Counted from the first letter of the stretch, positions 23,839-36,663 are shown. The stretch: DNA of 54,482 nt from an uncultured marine group I thaumarchaeote (GCA_902512865.1 CABXKZ010000002.1:1-54482), one strand, 5' to 3'. Program-made: numbers and translations. Notes: generated by a model not told the origin, from the sequence alone.

Positions 23839-25719
23839 GTGAAAAAAGTATTATTGTTAGCCCCCTTAATGGCACTCTTGCTTATTCCAATTGCTGCAGA
23901 AGCTGAAGCATCACTTGGTGATGATTGGGCTGCAGTTAAGAAAACACTTGGTAATGCATACAAAGCAGAGACAACAGATGAATCACTAAAACTTCTTGCT
24001 GATGCCAAATCAATCTATGAAAATTCATTTGCAAACGCTGCAAAAATGCATGATCCTGATACGCATAATGTAATTATGGCCTGTTATGATAATGCAGAGG
24101 CAGCATACAAAGCAGGAGATAACAAGCAAGCAAAATTATGGATTCAATGTCAAGAAAAATCAATTTACACACTTGGAATGGTAAAGATGGAAGATGCTAT
24201 TTCAAAGAACAACGCTCAAGAATATCTTGATTGGTCTACTATTGTACAAAAGAAATTCAAAGTAGCTGATAAAGATCCAGGAACCATGGCATTATTTACC
24301 GGAATTGAGAATGACCCATCAAAACTAAAGACATACTCTGCAGTCATCAGAGAAAACATGCTTGACATTTTCGAATTAAAAACCGTTGAAGAATTAGAAG
24401 AAGCATTAATCAAATATGCAGAAGATGACACATATTCTGCAAAGAAATATGCTTATGAAGGATTATACTATTACCGAACTCTAGACCCATATGTAGCAGA
24501 CTCAGTTGGAAGTGCCAAAGCCGGCCAACTCATGAATCTCATGATTGAAGCAATGGCAATTTCTGATTCAGCAAATGATGGCGTATCTGTAGCAGATTTA
24601 ACAGCACAAATGAAAGACACCAAGAAAAAAGTAGAGAGAATTGTTATGGAGCACAACGGAATTGATGGTACTCCTGAAGCACTTGCACTTGCAGGAATTT
24701 CTGATAGATTACACCTTGTTAAAGTAGAATATGTAGATGCAATTGATAATTCTGGAAATATAATTAATGACATGGAATATGCAGAGACTGTAGCATTTGC
24801 AGGTGGCGCAGTTGAGATTGCTGATGAAAATTCAGACGTATTGAGAGCAATCTCATCAAGTGACTTTAACACATTACAATCAGAATTAACTTCAATAGCT
24901 TCTAATGTTGATAATAAGGCGGCAATTCACACAGTACTTGGTGGTGCAGATGATGCAGCCAAAATTGTAAAGATCTTACAATCAGGTGCAGGTGAAGGAG
25001 GTGCTAATCTTGTAGGATACTTTGATACTATTGACAGATTATTAATCACTGCACAAGCAGCATATTCTAATGGTGATTCTGATTTGGCCTTTGAATTAGT
25101 AAGTGAAGCATATCTGGATAACTATGAATTCTTGGAAGCACCAATCGCTGACATTGATGGTGACTTGATGCATAAAATTGAAGATAACATGAGAGAAGAA
25201 CTAAGAAACATGATTCAATCTGACTCATCTCTTAATCTAGTTGAGGCACAGATTACTATGATAACAAAAGATCTTGATAACGCAGAATCATTATTGACTG
25301 GTGTCGTTCCAACTGCTGAAGCAGCTCCAACATCCGCACCATCAGGTGGTGGTTGTCTAATTGCAACTGCAGCATTTGGATCTGAAATGGCACCTCAAGT
25401 TCAATTCTTGAGAGAGATTAGAGATAATACAGTAATGTCAACAGAATCTGGTACTGCATTCATGACCGGCTTCAATCAATTCTATTATTCATTCTCACCA
25501 TATGTAGCAGACTATGAAAGAGAAAATCCAGTTTTCAAAGAGACTGTAAAAGTTGCATTGACTCCAATGTTAACATCATTAACACTACTCAACTATGTTG
25601 ATGTTGATACTGAAGAAGAAATGTTAGGATATGGAATTAGTATAATTCTACTAAACATTGGAATGTACTTTGTAGCCCCAGCCGCAGCAATTGTTGCAAT
25701 AAAAAAGCGCTTCTTTTAA
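23839..25719 (+). CDS. Secreted helical protein with FTR1-associated domain and CFI-box-like C-terminus
   Basis: 626 residues, GTG start. After a signal peptide (KKVLLLAPLMALLLIPIAA) comes a ~350-residue helical region, with AAYKAGDNKQAKLWIQCQEK and KKYAYEGLYYYR resembling helical-repeat packing. At ~391-485 is the domain shared with the FTR1 permease (AYLDNYEFLEAPI, MREELRNMIQSD). The C-terminal region begins GGGCLIATAAFGSE (Cys506), with VQFLREIRDNTVM and YYSFSPYVADY, which matches what I know as the CFI-box-CTERM domain, and ends in a membrane helix with a KKRFF tail. Probably membrane-anchored and facing outward. Its role in iron acquisition is inferred from the shared domain and operators. 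Confidence 0.85.
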   Translation: MKKVLLLAPLMALLLIPIAAEAEASLGDDWAAVKKTLGNAYKAETTDESLKLLADAKSIYENSFANAAKMHDPDTHNVIMACYDNAEAAYKAGDNKQAKLWIQCQEKSIYTLGMVKMEDAISKNNAQEYLDWSTIVQKKFKVADKDPGTMALFTGIENDPSKLKTYSAVIRENMLDIFELKTVEELEEALIKYAEDDTYSAKKYAYEGLYYYRTLDPYVADSVGSAKAGQLMNLMIEAMAISDSANDGVSVADLTAQMKDTKKKVERIVMEHNGIDGTPEALALAGISDRLHLVKVEYVDAIDNSGNIINDMEYAETVAFAGGAVEIADENSDVLRAISSSDFNTLQSELTSIASNVDNKAAIHTVLGGADDAAKIVKILQSGAGEGGANLVGYFDTIDRLLITAQAAYSNGDSDLAFELVSEAYLDNYEFLEAPIADIDGDLMHKIEDNMREELRNMIQSDSSLNLVEAQITMITKDLDNAESLLTGVVPTAEAAPTSAPSGGGCLIATAAFGSEMAPQVQFLREIRDNTVMSTESGTAFMTGFNQFYYSFSPYVADYERENPVFKETVKVALTPMLTSLTLLNYVDVDTEEEMLGYGISIILLNIGMYFVAPAAAIVAIKKRFF

Positions 25720-25767
25720 TTCTAAAAATTAGCGCCAGATTTTTTAATCATAAAATCAATACCAAAC

Positions 25768-25992
25768 ATGGATTCATGTGGATTAGATGCAATTTTACTT
25801 CCTTCGATGTTTGCAATAAAAAATAAAATCATTGGAACGCCCTGTTATGAGGATCCCTCTTGTATTGGATATACGATCGTTGCTTCACTTGGCTTGGCAT
25901 ATGTCGTATATCGAGTTCTGACACGAAACATGAGCAAAAAGGGGAGACGTGAGGCACTCTTGAAATTCTTTTTCAGAGACACCAAAAATTAA
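25768..25992 (+). CDS. Hypothetical single-span membrane protein
   Basis: 74 residues. An N-terminal part with three Cys (SCGLD, TPCYEDPSC) precedes one membrane helix (YTIVASLGLAYVVYRVL) and a basic tail (MSKKGRREALLKFF), suggesting the Cys-containing end lies outside. It is followed 24 bp later by the 26017 gene. No family recognised. Confidence 0.65.
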   Translation: MDSCGLDAILLPSMFAIKNKIIGTPCYEDPSCIGYTIVASLGLAYVVYRVLTRNMSKKGRREALLKFFFRDTKN

Positions 25993-26016
25993 ATACACAT
26001 GAGTTAGACGAGAGTT

Positions 26017-26391
26017 ATGCCTGAATTTGTAGAAGAAGAGACTGGAAGACGTCTATATCATGAAAATGAAACTACTCTAGAAATTGAAAAGGCAATTGCT
26101 AAGAAATTTGTCCCAAAAAAAGGTGATGTAACATCTAGCTATATGCATCGTGATATGGATGAAGAAGAACCATTTGATGTTGATCGTGCAGCTGATGAAG
26201 AAGGAGTACCAATATTACAAGAAAAATCAAAATTATCTCTTTATGATGTAGAGTACAAGCTAGATGGATTAAAGGTGGTCCCAGTGGATAAAAATACGGG
26301 TAAAGTTTTGGATGAAAAACAAGTAGTGACACTACGAAAACAGTTATTGAAAAACTGGAGATTTGAGGACGAAGACGAAGACGATGAGTAG
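26017..26391 (+). CDS. Hypothetical acidic protein
   Basis: 124 residues, strongly acidic, ending in RFEDEDEDDE. No Cys and no membrane segment. The C-terminal half (LSLYDVEYKLDGLKVVPVDK) looks like a small beta unit. The region around residues 25-70 is likely disordered. An overlapping 38-residue gene begins inside its last codons. No family recognised. Confidence 0.65.
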   Translation: MPEFVEEETGRRLYHENETTLEIEKAIAKKFVPKKGDVTSSYMHRDMDEEEPFDVDRAADEEGVPILQEKSKLSLYDVEYKLDGLKVVPVDKNTGKVLDEKQVVTLRKQLLKNWRFEDEDEDDE

Positions 26392-26500
26392 TGTCTGTGA
26401 AGATCTAGAAGTAATTCAACAGCAAATGCTAGCAAATGTTATTGCACGAATGAGAAAAGAATCAAAAACTAAAAAAGAAAAATTAATTTCAATTCAATAA
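26384..26500 (+). CDS. Hypothetical 38-residue protein
   Basis: MSSVCEDLEVIQQQMLANVI onward, a helical, basic peptide ending KLISIQ. Its ATG lies 8 bp inside the 26017 gene (ATGAGTAG overlap), which suggests translational coupling. Composition is protein-like, but the small size makes coding status uncertain. Confidence 0.45.
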   Translation: MSSVCEDLEVIQQQMLANVIARMRKESKTKKEKLISIQ

Positions 26501-26620
26501 TGCCTTACTTTTTATTAGAGAAATGATATAGTCAATTCAGTGGGGGGTAACTTTGCTTAAAATCCAAAGGATGTTAACTCCTATCCTTAACGGCAGGTGC
26601 CATTCTGTCCTCACTATTAA

Positions 26621-26627
26621 TTATATA
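26621..26627 (+). promoter_or_regulatory. TATA element of the 26649 gene
   Basis: TTATATA lies 22-28 nt before the ATG, fitting a leaderless mRNA. Upstream, AAGGAT-N10-ATCCTT (26567-26588) is an inverted repeat of unknown meaning. Nothing else is seen between 26501 and 26648. Confidence 0.5.
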
Positions 26628-26648
26628 CCCTAAGTTCATTGATTCTTT

Positions 26649-27050
26649 ATGACAGATTCTGTTTATGATCTTCGATGTATTGAAATTCAACATCATGATG
26701 GTGTAAGGTTTGCTGCAATCATTAATCATGATGGTCAAAAAATTGCAGGTGGTTTCACTGAAGGTGTTAGTCCGTATGAAGGTGATGAAGAAAAACTCCA
26801 TAATTTTTACAAATTTGCATTAAATATTTCACTAAGAACTGATGAGCTAAACAATTCACTTGGTGCATTAAATTACATTGCATCCAGACGTGATAAAGTA
26901 ATCTTAATCAGTTTTCCATTTCCTGTTACCACAAACATACTTCTAATATCTGCTGAACCCGGTCTTGATATTGAGAAACTAGCAGAAAATGTTGTTAAAA
27001 TATTCTCAGGTGATTCATCTGGATTTACAAAAACACTTGCTGATGACTAG
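26649..27050 (+). CDS. Conserved thaumarchaeal protein (DUF6659-like)
   Basis: 133 residues. GVRFAAIINHDGQKIAGGFTEG, LNISLRTDELNNSLGALNYIASRRDKV and TNILLISAEPGLDIEK give the strand-helix-strand pattern of a small sensor-like (Roadblock/profilin-like) fold. It resembles the 1312-1683 protein. I recall both as DUF6659-type, unchecked. The stop overlaps the convergent nitroreductase gene by 4 bp. Function unknown. Confidence 0.75.
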   Translation: MTDSVYDLRCIEIQHHDGVRFAAIINHDGQKIAGGFTEGVSPYEGDEEKLHNFYKFALNISLRTDELNNSLGALNYIASRRDKVILISFPFPVTTNILLISAEPGLDIEKLAENVVKIFSGDSSGFTKTLADD

Positions 27051-27703
27051 TCTTTTTTTCCTACTACGTGAATGAGTTCTTTTAATTGCCTTCTTAATTT
27101 TGCAGGTCTTTTCTTAATTGGATAACCAATACACAGTATTGATGTTGGTCTAAGTTCGGTTCCTATAATTTCTTTTACTTTCTCCTCATCAAACATACCA
27201 ATCCAAATACTGCTTAGTCCTAATGCAGATGCTGCCAATTGAGAATATGCTGCGGCAAGTGTGGCATCCTGAATTGAGAACTTCATTATAACTTTAGGAG
27301 AAAAGTCAAGTTTTACCCTAGATGGGTTCATACAAAAAACCAACACTAGTGGTGTATTCACATATGGTTGATTATTTGACGCCTTGACAAGTTTTTCTTT
27401 TGTTTCTTTATCACTAATGTAAAAAATTTCAAATCCTTGAAAATTTCCTGCGGTAGGGGCAGTATCTGCTGCAGCTAAAATTTTATCAATCTTCCATTTT
27501 TCTACTGGATTTTTGGAAAATTTTCTAGTTGAACGTCTAGTTGCCATAACTTTGAAAATATCTGTACTTGCCTTTTTTTCTGGTTTTGCTTTTAGAATGG
27601 TCTCTAACAATCCTAATCTATCCGATAATTCCTCTCCTGTATCATCCTCTTTTGGTTCATATCCTTTAGGCCATGAACGTCTAGTGTCTATTTTTTTGTC
27701 CAT
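27047..27703 (-). CDS. Nitroreductase-family FMN oxidoreductase
   Basis: 218 residues. The FMN-binding start (VMATRRSTRKFSKNPVEKWKI), IDKILAAADTAPTAGNFQGFEI, the mid-domain SIQDATLAAAYSQLAASALGL and the C-terminal LCIGYPIKKRPAKL are all typical of NAD(P)H-dependent nitroreductases. About 40 extra residues precede the usual start. These enzymes use FMN; the natural substrate here is unknown. It lies 34 bp downstream of the aminotransferase gene's start side, on the same strand. Confidence 0.9.
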   Translation of the reverse strand: MDKKIDTRRSWPKGYEPKEDDTGEELSDRLGLLETILKAKPEKKASTDIFKVMATRRSTRKFSKNPVEKWKIDKILAAADTAPTAGNFQGFEIFYISDKETKEKLVKASNNQPYVNTPLVLVFCMNPSRVKLDFSPKVIMKFSIQDATLAAAYSQLAASALGLSSIWIGMFDEEKVKEIIGTELRPTSILCIGYPIKKRPAKLRRQLKELIHVVGKKD

Positions 27704-27737
27704 AGTCTTTCTTTAATTCTTAAGATAAAAAATTTCC

Positions 27738-29051
27738 CTATCTCTTAAAATTTGATGCGAATCGTTCTGTAGCCTTTTTCATCTCTTTAACATCTGATAT
27801 GGAATGTGCATCTGAAAATGCACCTAATTTGCCTGGTAAAAAGAAGATTCCATCTCTTGCAATCATCTCAAAATGATAATTAAACAGTTTTGCTGAATCA
27901 CATTTTGCGGCATCTGCTGCATTGTTAATCTCTGTCATTCCATTTCTGGGAAAATGTGTCATGAACAATGATCCTTTTCCTGTAACTATCGCATCATGAG
28001 AAAAAATTTTTCTAAGCATCTTTGTTGTATCGCTTCCTAGCCTATCCAGTTTTTTATAAAGTATATTTTTCTTATTTTTCAAAACATCAAGTGTTGTATC
28101 TCCTGCTACCATTGTTAATGGATTTGCAGAAAATGTACCTCCGCCGATGTAGGTTCTGTTTTTCTTTGAATTTACAGAGGTATTGGCATGTTCCATAATT
28201 TCATCTTTCCCACAAATCACTCCAATTGGAAATCCTCCCCCTACAATTTTTCCAAGTGTTACTATATCTGGATCAAGTTTCATAGTTGGATAAATACATC
28301 CATATCTGAATCGAAATCCTGTAACAATCTCATCTAACATGAATAATGCATTATTTGTTTTTACTATTTCTTGTATTCCTTTAAGATATTCTTGTGTGGC
28401 GGGTATTGCCCCACCTCCTCCCAACACAGGTTCAATTAACACTCCTGCTAAATCCTTCTTTACTGAATTTATAATTTTTAATGATTCTTGTAAATTATTC
28501 AAAGGCAATGATATGATATGTTCTTCATCTGTTAGTCCTTGACTCTCTGGAACATCAAATGGCCAGTTCACGGTTTTTAGTAAATCTGTTGTGTATCCAT
28601 GCCATCCTCCATCAATTTTTGCAATAATTTTTTTACCCGTTACTGCACGTGCTAATCTGACTGAATACATGGTAGCTTCTGTACCCGTTGATGCATAACG
28701 TATCTTTTCTGCTACTGGAACTACTTTTGAAATCTTCTCTGAAAGTGAAATTGCATTTTCATTGGATGTTCCGTGCATCCAACCTTTCTTTAATTGTCCT
28801 ATTGCTTTCTTCTGAATTTGTTTTTGTGCATGTCCTAAAATTAAACTCCAGTGCCCCATCCAATAATCAACATATTTGTTAGAATCCACATCTTTGAGAA
28901 ATTTACCTTCTGCAGATTTTGTGATAAATGGGTATGGCTCAAAAAATCTAATATTATGATGTACCCCATTAATGTGAACCTTTTTTGCTTTTGTAAATAA
29001 TCTGGCAGACTGTCTTGTTTTTTTTCTATAAGCCTCTTGTACACTAGTCAT
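27738..29051 (-). CDS. Class-III aminotransferase, glutamate-1-semialdehyde aminomutase-like
   Basis: 437 residues, PLP-dependent fold-type [61 protein letters not shown] and the Schiff-base Lys in [13 protein letters not shown] match the HemL/GSAM group. It may be true GSAM for heme/siroheme/cobalamin synthesis, but the spacer PTMKLDPDI and the lack of linked heme genes leave other 2,1-aminomutase or transaminase roles open, so no symbol is given. The gene ends 34 bp upstream of the nitroreductase start and is divergent from the rRNA locus. Confidence 0.88.
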   Translation of the reverse strand: MTSVQEAYRKKTRQSARLFTKAKKVHINGVHHNIRFFEPYPFITKSAEGKFLKDVDSNKYVDYWMGHWSLILGHAQKQIQKKAIGQLKKGWMHGTSNENAISLSEKISKVVPVAEKIRYASTGTEATMYSVRLARAVTGKKIIAKIDGGWHGYTTDLLKTVNWPFDVPESQGLTDEEHIISLPLNNLQESLKIINSVKKDLAGVLIEPVLGGGGAIPATQEYLKGIQEIVKTNNALFMLDEIVTGFRFRYGCIYPTMKLDPDIVTLGKIVGGGFPIGVICGKDEIMEHANTSVNSKKNRTYIGGGTFSANPLTMVAGDTTLDVLKNKKNILYKKLDRLGSDTTKMLRKIFSHDAIVTGKGSLFMTHFPRNGMTEINNAADAAKCDSAKLFNYHFEMIARDGIFFLPGKLGAFSDAHSISDVKEMKKATERFASNFKR

Positions 29052-29358
29052 ATCCTATCTGTTTTCTCTCCTTTCATTATATTACTGATCGCCAAGAATG
29101 TCTTTTTACGCCTACATTTTGAATGGTTTATAATGTCTCCTACAACTCAAATTTTCGCATACGTAACGCTTTGGCGGCGCCTTTGATGAAGTATGGCAAG
29201 ATGCCATTTTGTGATTTAGAGGCCTCCAGTTACGCATACAAAATGAGGATCTGATCATAAAGATCAAATCTGAGATGTGAAGATTATGTGCATTCCGTTA
29301 ATTCCAATAATAGAAATTAGTTGTGCAAAAAATGTACTTTGAAAATAAAATAATATAG
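29052..29358 (+). promoter_or_regulatory. rRNA promoter and structured 5' leader
   Basis: A 307-bp gene-free region. The TATA TTTATAAT (29127-29134) predicts a transcript start near 29158. The leader then has CGTAAC (29162-29167) pairing with GTTACG (29229-29234), enclosing a TGGCA-AGA-TGCCA hairpin (29194-29206). The 5' half of the 16S processing stem is at 29280-29304. No ORF or tRNA is seen. Confidence 0.65.
29280..29304 (+). other. 16S rRNA processing stem, 5' half
   Basis: AAGATTATGTGC (29280-29291) then TTCCGT and AATTC pair with GAATT, ACGGAA and GCACATAATCTT at 30836-30859, with one mismatch and one bulged T. Archaeal pre-rRNA is cut in such stems by the splicing endonuclease. Confidence 0.85.
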
Positions 29359-30831
<1,473 letters not shown>

Positions 30832-30962
30832 GAAAGAATTACGGAAAGCACATAATCTTTGCATCGCCATCGATGCATTACATCATGAAAATGATGTAAG
30901 AAGGATGTAGCCGACTACCGCACTAGTTCGGCAATGATCGTCATGCATGTGTCTTGTGTAAA
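30832..30962 (+). other. 16S-23S internal spacer with three hairpins, no tRNA
   Basis: Between the two processing stems lie hairpins GCATCG-CCAT-CGATGC (30861-30876), TTACATCAT-GAAA-ATGATGTAA (30878-30899, a perfect 9-bp stem with a GNRA loop) and GCCGA...TCGGC (30910-30932). No tRNA-Ala is present, as usual in thaumarchaea. The 3' half of the 16S stem is 30836-30859; the 5' half of the 23S stem is 30939-30955. Confidence 0.8.
30939..30955 (+). other. 23S rRNA processing stem, 5' half
   Basis: The 17 nt CGTCATGCATGTGTCTT pair perfectly with AAGACACATGCATGACG at 33992-34008. Seven unpaired nt on each side separate this stem from helix 1 of the mature 23S, consistent with a bulge-type cleavage site. 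Confidence 0.88.
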
Positions 30963-33984
<3,022 letters not shown>

Positions 33985-34134
33985 ACATAGAAAGACACAT
34001 GCATGACGTTTCATTTTTGATTCTCCTAGTGTAAACTAGGCATTTCAAAAACTATCATTATAAAAAATAAAAAAAAGAAAATTGGTAGTTACTTGATAAT
34101 AGATATTAAGAAAATTAATTTAAAATTACTAGTC
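33985..34134 (+). other. 23S downstream region: processing stem 3' half and hairpin
   Basis: Contains the 3' half of the 23S stem (33992-34008) and a hairpin CCTAGT-GTAA-ACTAGG (34025-34040) followed by A-rich DNA. The hairpin may mark the 3' end of the rRNA transcript. It also resembles the 4-6-4 palindromes at 34376-34452. No 5S rRNA or tRNA is seen here. Confidence 0.55.
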
Positions 34135-34329
34135 TTACTCTACACTTTTCACATTTACTGCATTTGGGCCTTTTTCTGATTCGCCAATCTCGAATTCGAC
34201 TTTATCTCCATCTCTGATCTGACCTTCAATGTTTGTTTTGTGAACAAACAAATCTTTGTCTTCACCTTCACGCTCGATAAATCCGAAACCTTTGGTTTGG
34301 TTGAACCATTTTACGGTACCGTTTTCCAT
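34135..34329 (-). CDS. csp: Cold-shock protein (CspA family)
   Basis: 64-residue single cold-shock domain, an OB-fold that binds single-stranded RNA/DNA. RNP1 (KGFGFIE) and RNP2 (LFVHKTNI) are intact, and the start is the canonical [20 protein letters not shown]. The family is mostly bacterial and patchy in archaea, so acquisition from bacteria is likely, though it looks ameliorated. The TATA (TATTTATAT, 34354-34362) sits 25-33 nt upstream, and a TTAG-N6-CTAA palindrome lies just beyond it. Likely an RNA chaperone. Confidence 0.95.
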   Translation of the reverse strand: MENGTVKWFNQTKGFGFIEREGEDKDLFVHKTNIEGQIRDGDKVEFEIGESEKGPNAVNVKSVE

Positions 34330-34374
34330 CTTATTTGTTCATAATTTTTAGTCTATTTATATCTGATTTTTATG

Positions 34375-34452
34375 ATTAGGTCGGACTAATAATATTTACA
34401 TAAAATTAGGTAAAACTAACAAATTATTATAAAAAAACTTAGGAAAACCTAA
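34375..34452. promoter_or_regulatory. Three DtxR-like palindromes between csp and a membrane protein gene
   Basis: ATTAG-GTCGGA-CTAAT (34375-34390), TTAG-GTAAAA-CTAA (34406-34419) and TTAGG-AAAA-CCTAA (34439-34452). Starts are 30 and 33 bp apart, about three helical turns, so all sites face one side of the DNA. The outer two lie next to the TATA boxes of the flanking divergent genes. TTAGG/CCTAA half-sites fit DtxR/MntR-type regulators. Confidence 0.6.
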
Positions 34453-34492
34453 AAAAAATACACTTTATTAATCTAGGGTGGTAAAATAAAAT

Positions 34493-34783
34493 ATGAAAAT
34501 AGAAAATAGAATGAAACAAACTGGTTGGACTAGATTCTGGTCTTGGTATGAAAGACATATGACTGAGTCGCTTGCCCTCACTGCGCTCATAATCTACATG
34601 CAAATTCCGCATATGATTTGGAACGCGGATCTATACTTGGAATCTGGAATGATCAGTCATGTACATCCTGTACTTGATTTCTTTTTGTATGGTGTAGATT
34701 TGATAGAAATTTTTCCAATGATCAATATTGGATTTCTAATCTATGCTAGAATTAGAAAATCACAAAATTCAAAGAATGCATGA
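34493..34783 (+). CDS. Small membrane protein, two spans
   Basis: 96 residues. Two hydrophobic segments (LALTALIIYMQIPHMIW and VLDFFLYGVDLIEIFPMINIGFLIY) flank a short loop; the ends are basic, so both termini are probably cytosolic. His residues near the loop (IPHM, SHVHPVLD) could bind metal, which would suit the DtxR-like palindromes upstream. A TATA (CTTTATTAATC, about 34463) and a GGTGG are placed before the ATG. No family recognised. Confidence 0.65.
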   Translation: MKIENRMKQTGWTRFWSWYERHMTESLALTALIIYMQIPHMIWNADLYLESGMISHVHPVLDFFLYGVDLIEIFPMINIGFLIYARIRKSQNSKNA

Positions 34784-34785
34784 TC

Positions 34786-35091
34786 TCATGCATCTGGATT
34801 ATTTTTCATAAATTCTTTCAAAGCGATCTTTAAAGCTAATGTCTCAATTTTTTGGGTTTTTTGTCCTGCAAGAAAAAAATCTGTAGAATCTGAATTTACT
34901 AGTATTGAACTTGCACCATCTTCCATCTCTATTTTTGCAGTTGAGCTATGTTCTAAGACCTCTATAATTTCCTTCAAATCCTCGTGTCTTAGATATAATG
35001 TCTTTTCTTCATCATCTGTAAACAACCATGTAATTCTGCACCCTTTTTCTCCTGGTAAATACGGTGTATCGATCTTGAAATCATCTGACAT
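34786..35091 (-). CDS. Hypothetical protein
   Basis: 101 residues, soluble, acidic. CRITWLFTDDEEKTLYLRHED and EHSSTAKIEMEDGASSILVNS suggest a small beta-rich domain followed by a C-terminal helix (IETLALKIALKEFMKNN). Convergent with the membrane protein gene, 2 bp apart. No family recognised. Confidence 0.65.
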   Translation of the reverse strand: MSDDFKIDTPYLPGEKGCRITWLFTDDEEKTLYLRHEDLKEIIEVLEHSSTAKIEMEDGASSILVNSDSTDFFLAGQKTQKIETLALKIALKEFMKNNPDA

Positions 35092-35197
35092 GAAAATATA
35101 TTATTCCATGAGTTGAAAAGTCTATTCAATACATTCTACCTAGTCTGTTTATTCTAATCTTTGACTTTAAAATAGACATTAACGAAATAGTATAACA

Positions 35198-35755
35198 TTG
35201 GATATACTGCAATTAGCTGAAGAGTATTATTATTACACATTTGCGGTAGTATTTGCCATTGGTCTTTTACAAGGCTCAATATTAGCTCGTGGAATAAGAA
35301 AAAAATTCCCTAAATTAAAAAAATATGCAAAAGGTGTATCAATAGTCATTCTAATTCTATTCTCAATTAACGCGGCTGGAAATATATCAAAATTTGTAGA
35401 GCCCGCAAAAGTTGAATTTTCTGAATTTATAATTCCTGAAACTCCAGAAGATGCATTTCTACTACTCATTGACATGCTGGGATTAAATGCTGGAATTATA
35501 GCTGTAACTGGAATTTTCATATCTATTACTTTGATACTTTTATTCAGATTTGCAGATCTGAATCCAATATCCCGTTATTTTGTTTTTACAATTAGTGTAA
35601 TTGTCTTCATAATTGCCATGTTAGGAAGATTTACTGATTATGTTCCCAACACTTTTCAAATTATTTTGTATGTCATGTATCAACTTGGTATGACTCTTGG
35701 AATATTCACTATAATGCGTAGACGTGAAAAAGATTCTCTGGATAATTTCAACTAG
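35198..35755 (+). CDS. Hypothetical multi-span membrane protein
   Basis: 185 residues, TTG start; a TATA-like TTTAAAATAGAC about 26 nt upstream supports it. Roughly five membrane helices are visible: YTFAVVFAIGLLQGSILA, GVSIVILILFSINAAG, GIIAVTGIFISITLILLF, YFVFTISVIVFIIAMLG and IILYVMYQLGMTLGIF. No conserved motif recognised. It converges with the tfb gene, 8 bp apart. Confidence 0.65.
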   Translation: MDILQLAEEYYYYTFAVVFAIGLLQGSILARGIRKKFPKLKKYAKGVSIVILILFSINAAGNISKFVEPAKVEFSEFIIPETPEDAFLLLIDMLGLNAGIIAVTGIFISITLILLFRFADLNPISRYFVFTISVIVFIIAMLGRFTDYVPNTFQIILYVMYQLGMTLGIFTIMRRREKDSLDNFN

Positions 35756-35763
35756 TTTTATTT

Positions 35764-36663
35764 TTATAAAAATATTCTCAGACCTGCACATCTGTTACGA
35801 ATTGTTACTTCTGTAACTCCAGATGCTTCAGAAATCTCTCTTTGTGTCTTGGTTCCACCTTCTGAAATACATGCAAGATATAATGCGGCAGCTGCTAACC
35901 CTGTAGGATCTTTCCCTGCAACAACTCCAATTTTTTTTGCTTTTCTTAGAATTTCCACTGCTTTGCGTTTTGTCTTTTCTCCTAACCCTGCAATACTTGC
36001 AATTCTTGGAATACCATTAACTGGGTCTGCAACTGGAACTTTGAGGTCTAATTCTCTAAATACTAATCTGTAACATCGTGCTACATCTTTTCGTCTAATG
36101 TTTATTCCATCTGCAACGTTATCCAAAGTTCTAGGTGTTTCTGTATCTCTACAAGCAGCATAAACGCATGCTGCAACTAAACCTAAAATTGAGCGTCCTT
36201 TGACTAGCTTTTTCTCAACTGCTTTTCGATAAATATATGCTGCCTTTTCAATTACCGCATCTGTTAAAGATAATTTATCTTTTAATTTATCCATTTCACT
36301 TAATGCCTGTCTCAAATTTTTATCTATAGATGAATGAGCTTGTGATCTACTGTCCCATGTTCTCAATCTGTCAATTGATTGTTTCATAGCAGATGAAAGT
36401 GGTTTACCTGTTGCATCTTTGTTTACTGCGCCAATAACAGTGGATAATCCCATATCGTGCATTGTAATTGATGTGCCTGCTCCAGTTCTACTCTTATCCA
36501 CTCCATCATTTGCAAACGATCTCCACTCTGGACCTGATGCTTCACTTGCTTCAGATAAAACAATTCCACATGTTTTACATACAATCTCTCCTGAATTGTC
36601 ATCCGTGATTAGTGTAGTTTTGTTACAGGAAGGACATCTTTGTTCATTAGATGATTTCAACAA
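35764..36663 (-). CDS. tfb: Transcription initiation factor TFB
   Basis: 299 residues. Archaeal TFIIB, bridging TBP-DNA and RNA polymerase. The N-terminal zinc ribbon is RCPSCNKTTLI...IVCKTCGIV; next come the B-finger/linker (EWRSFANDGVDKSRTGAGTS) and two cyclin-like repeats (from about 105 and 205), with RSILGLVAACVYAACRDTETPRTLD and PTGLAAAALYLACISEGG as the conserved helices. Full length and intact. Thaumarchaea carry several tfb copies; which paralogue this is cannot be told here. Confidence 0.96.
   Translation of the reverse strand: MLKSSNEQRCPSCNKTTLITDDNSGEIVCKTCGIVLSEASEASGPEWRSFANDGVDKSRTGAGTSITMHDMGLSTVIGAVNKDATGKPLSSAMKQSIDRLRTWDSRSQAHSSIDKNLRQALSEMDKLKDKLSLTDAVIEKAAYIYRKAVEKKLVKGRSILGLVAACVYAACRDTETPRTLDNVADGINIRRKDVARCYRLVFRELDLKVPVADPVNGIPRIASIAGLGEKTKRKAVEILRKAKKIGVVAGKDPTGLAAAALYLACISEGGTKTQREISEASGVTEVTIRNRCAGLRIFL

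Noticed and set aside
29181..29254. C/D-box guide RNA in the rRNA leader (TGATGA with a later CTGA)
   Set aside because: Spacing is too long and no terminal stem or internal C'/D' pair is seen.
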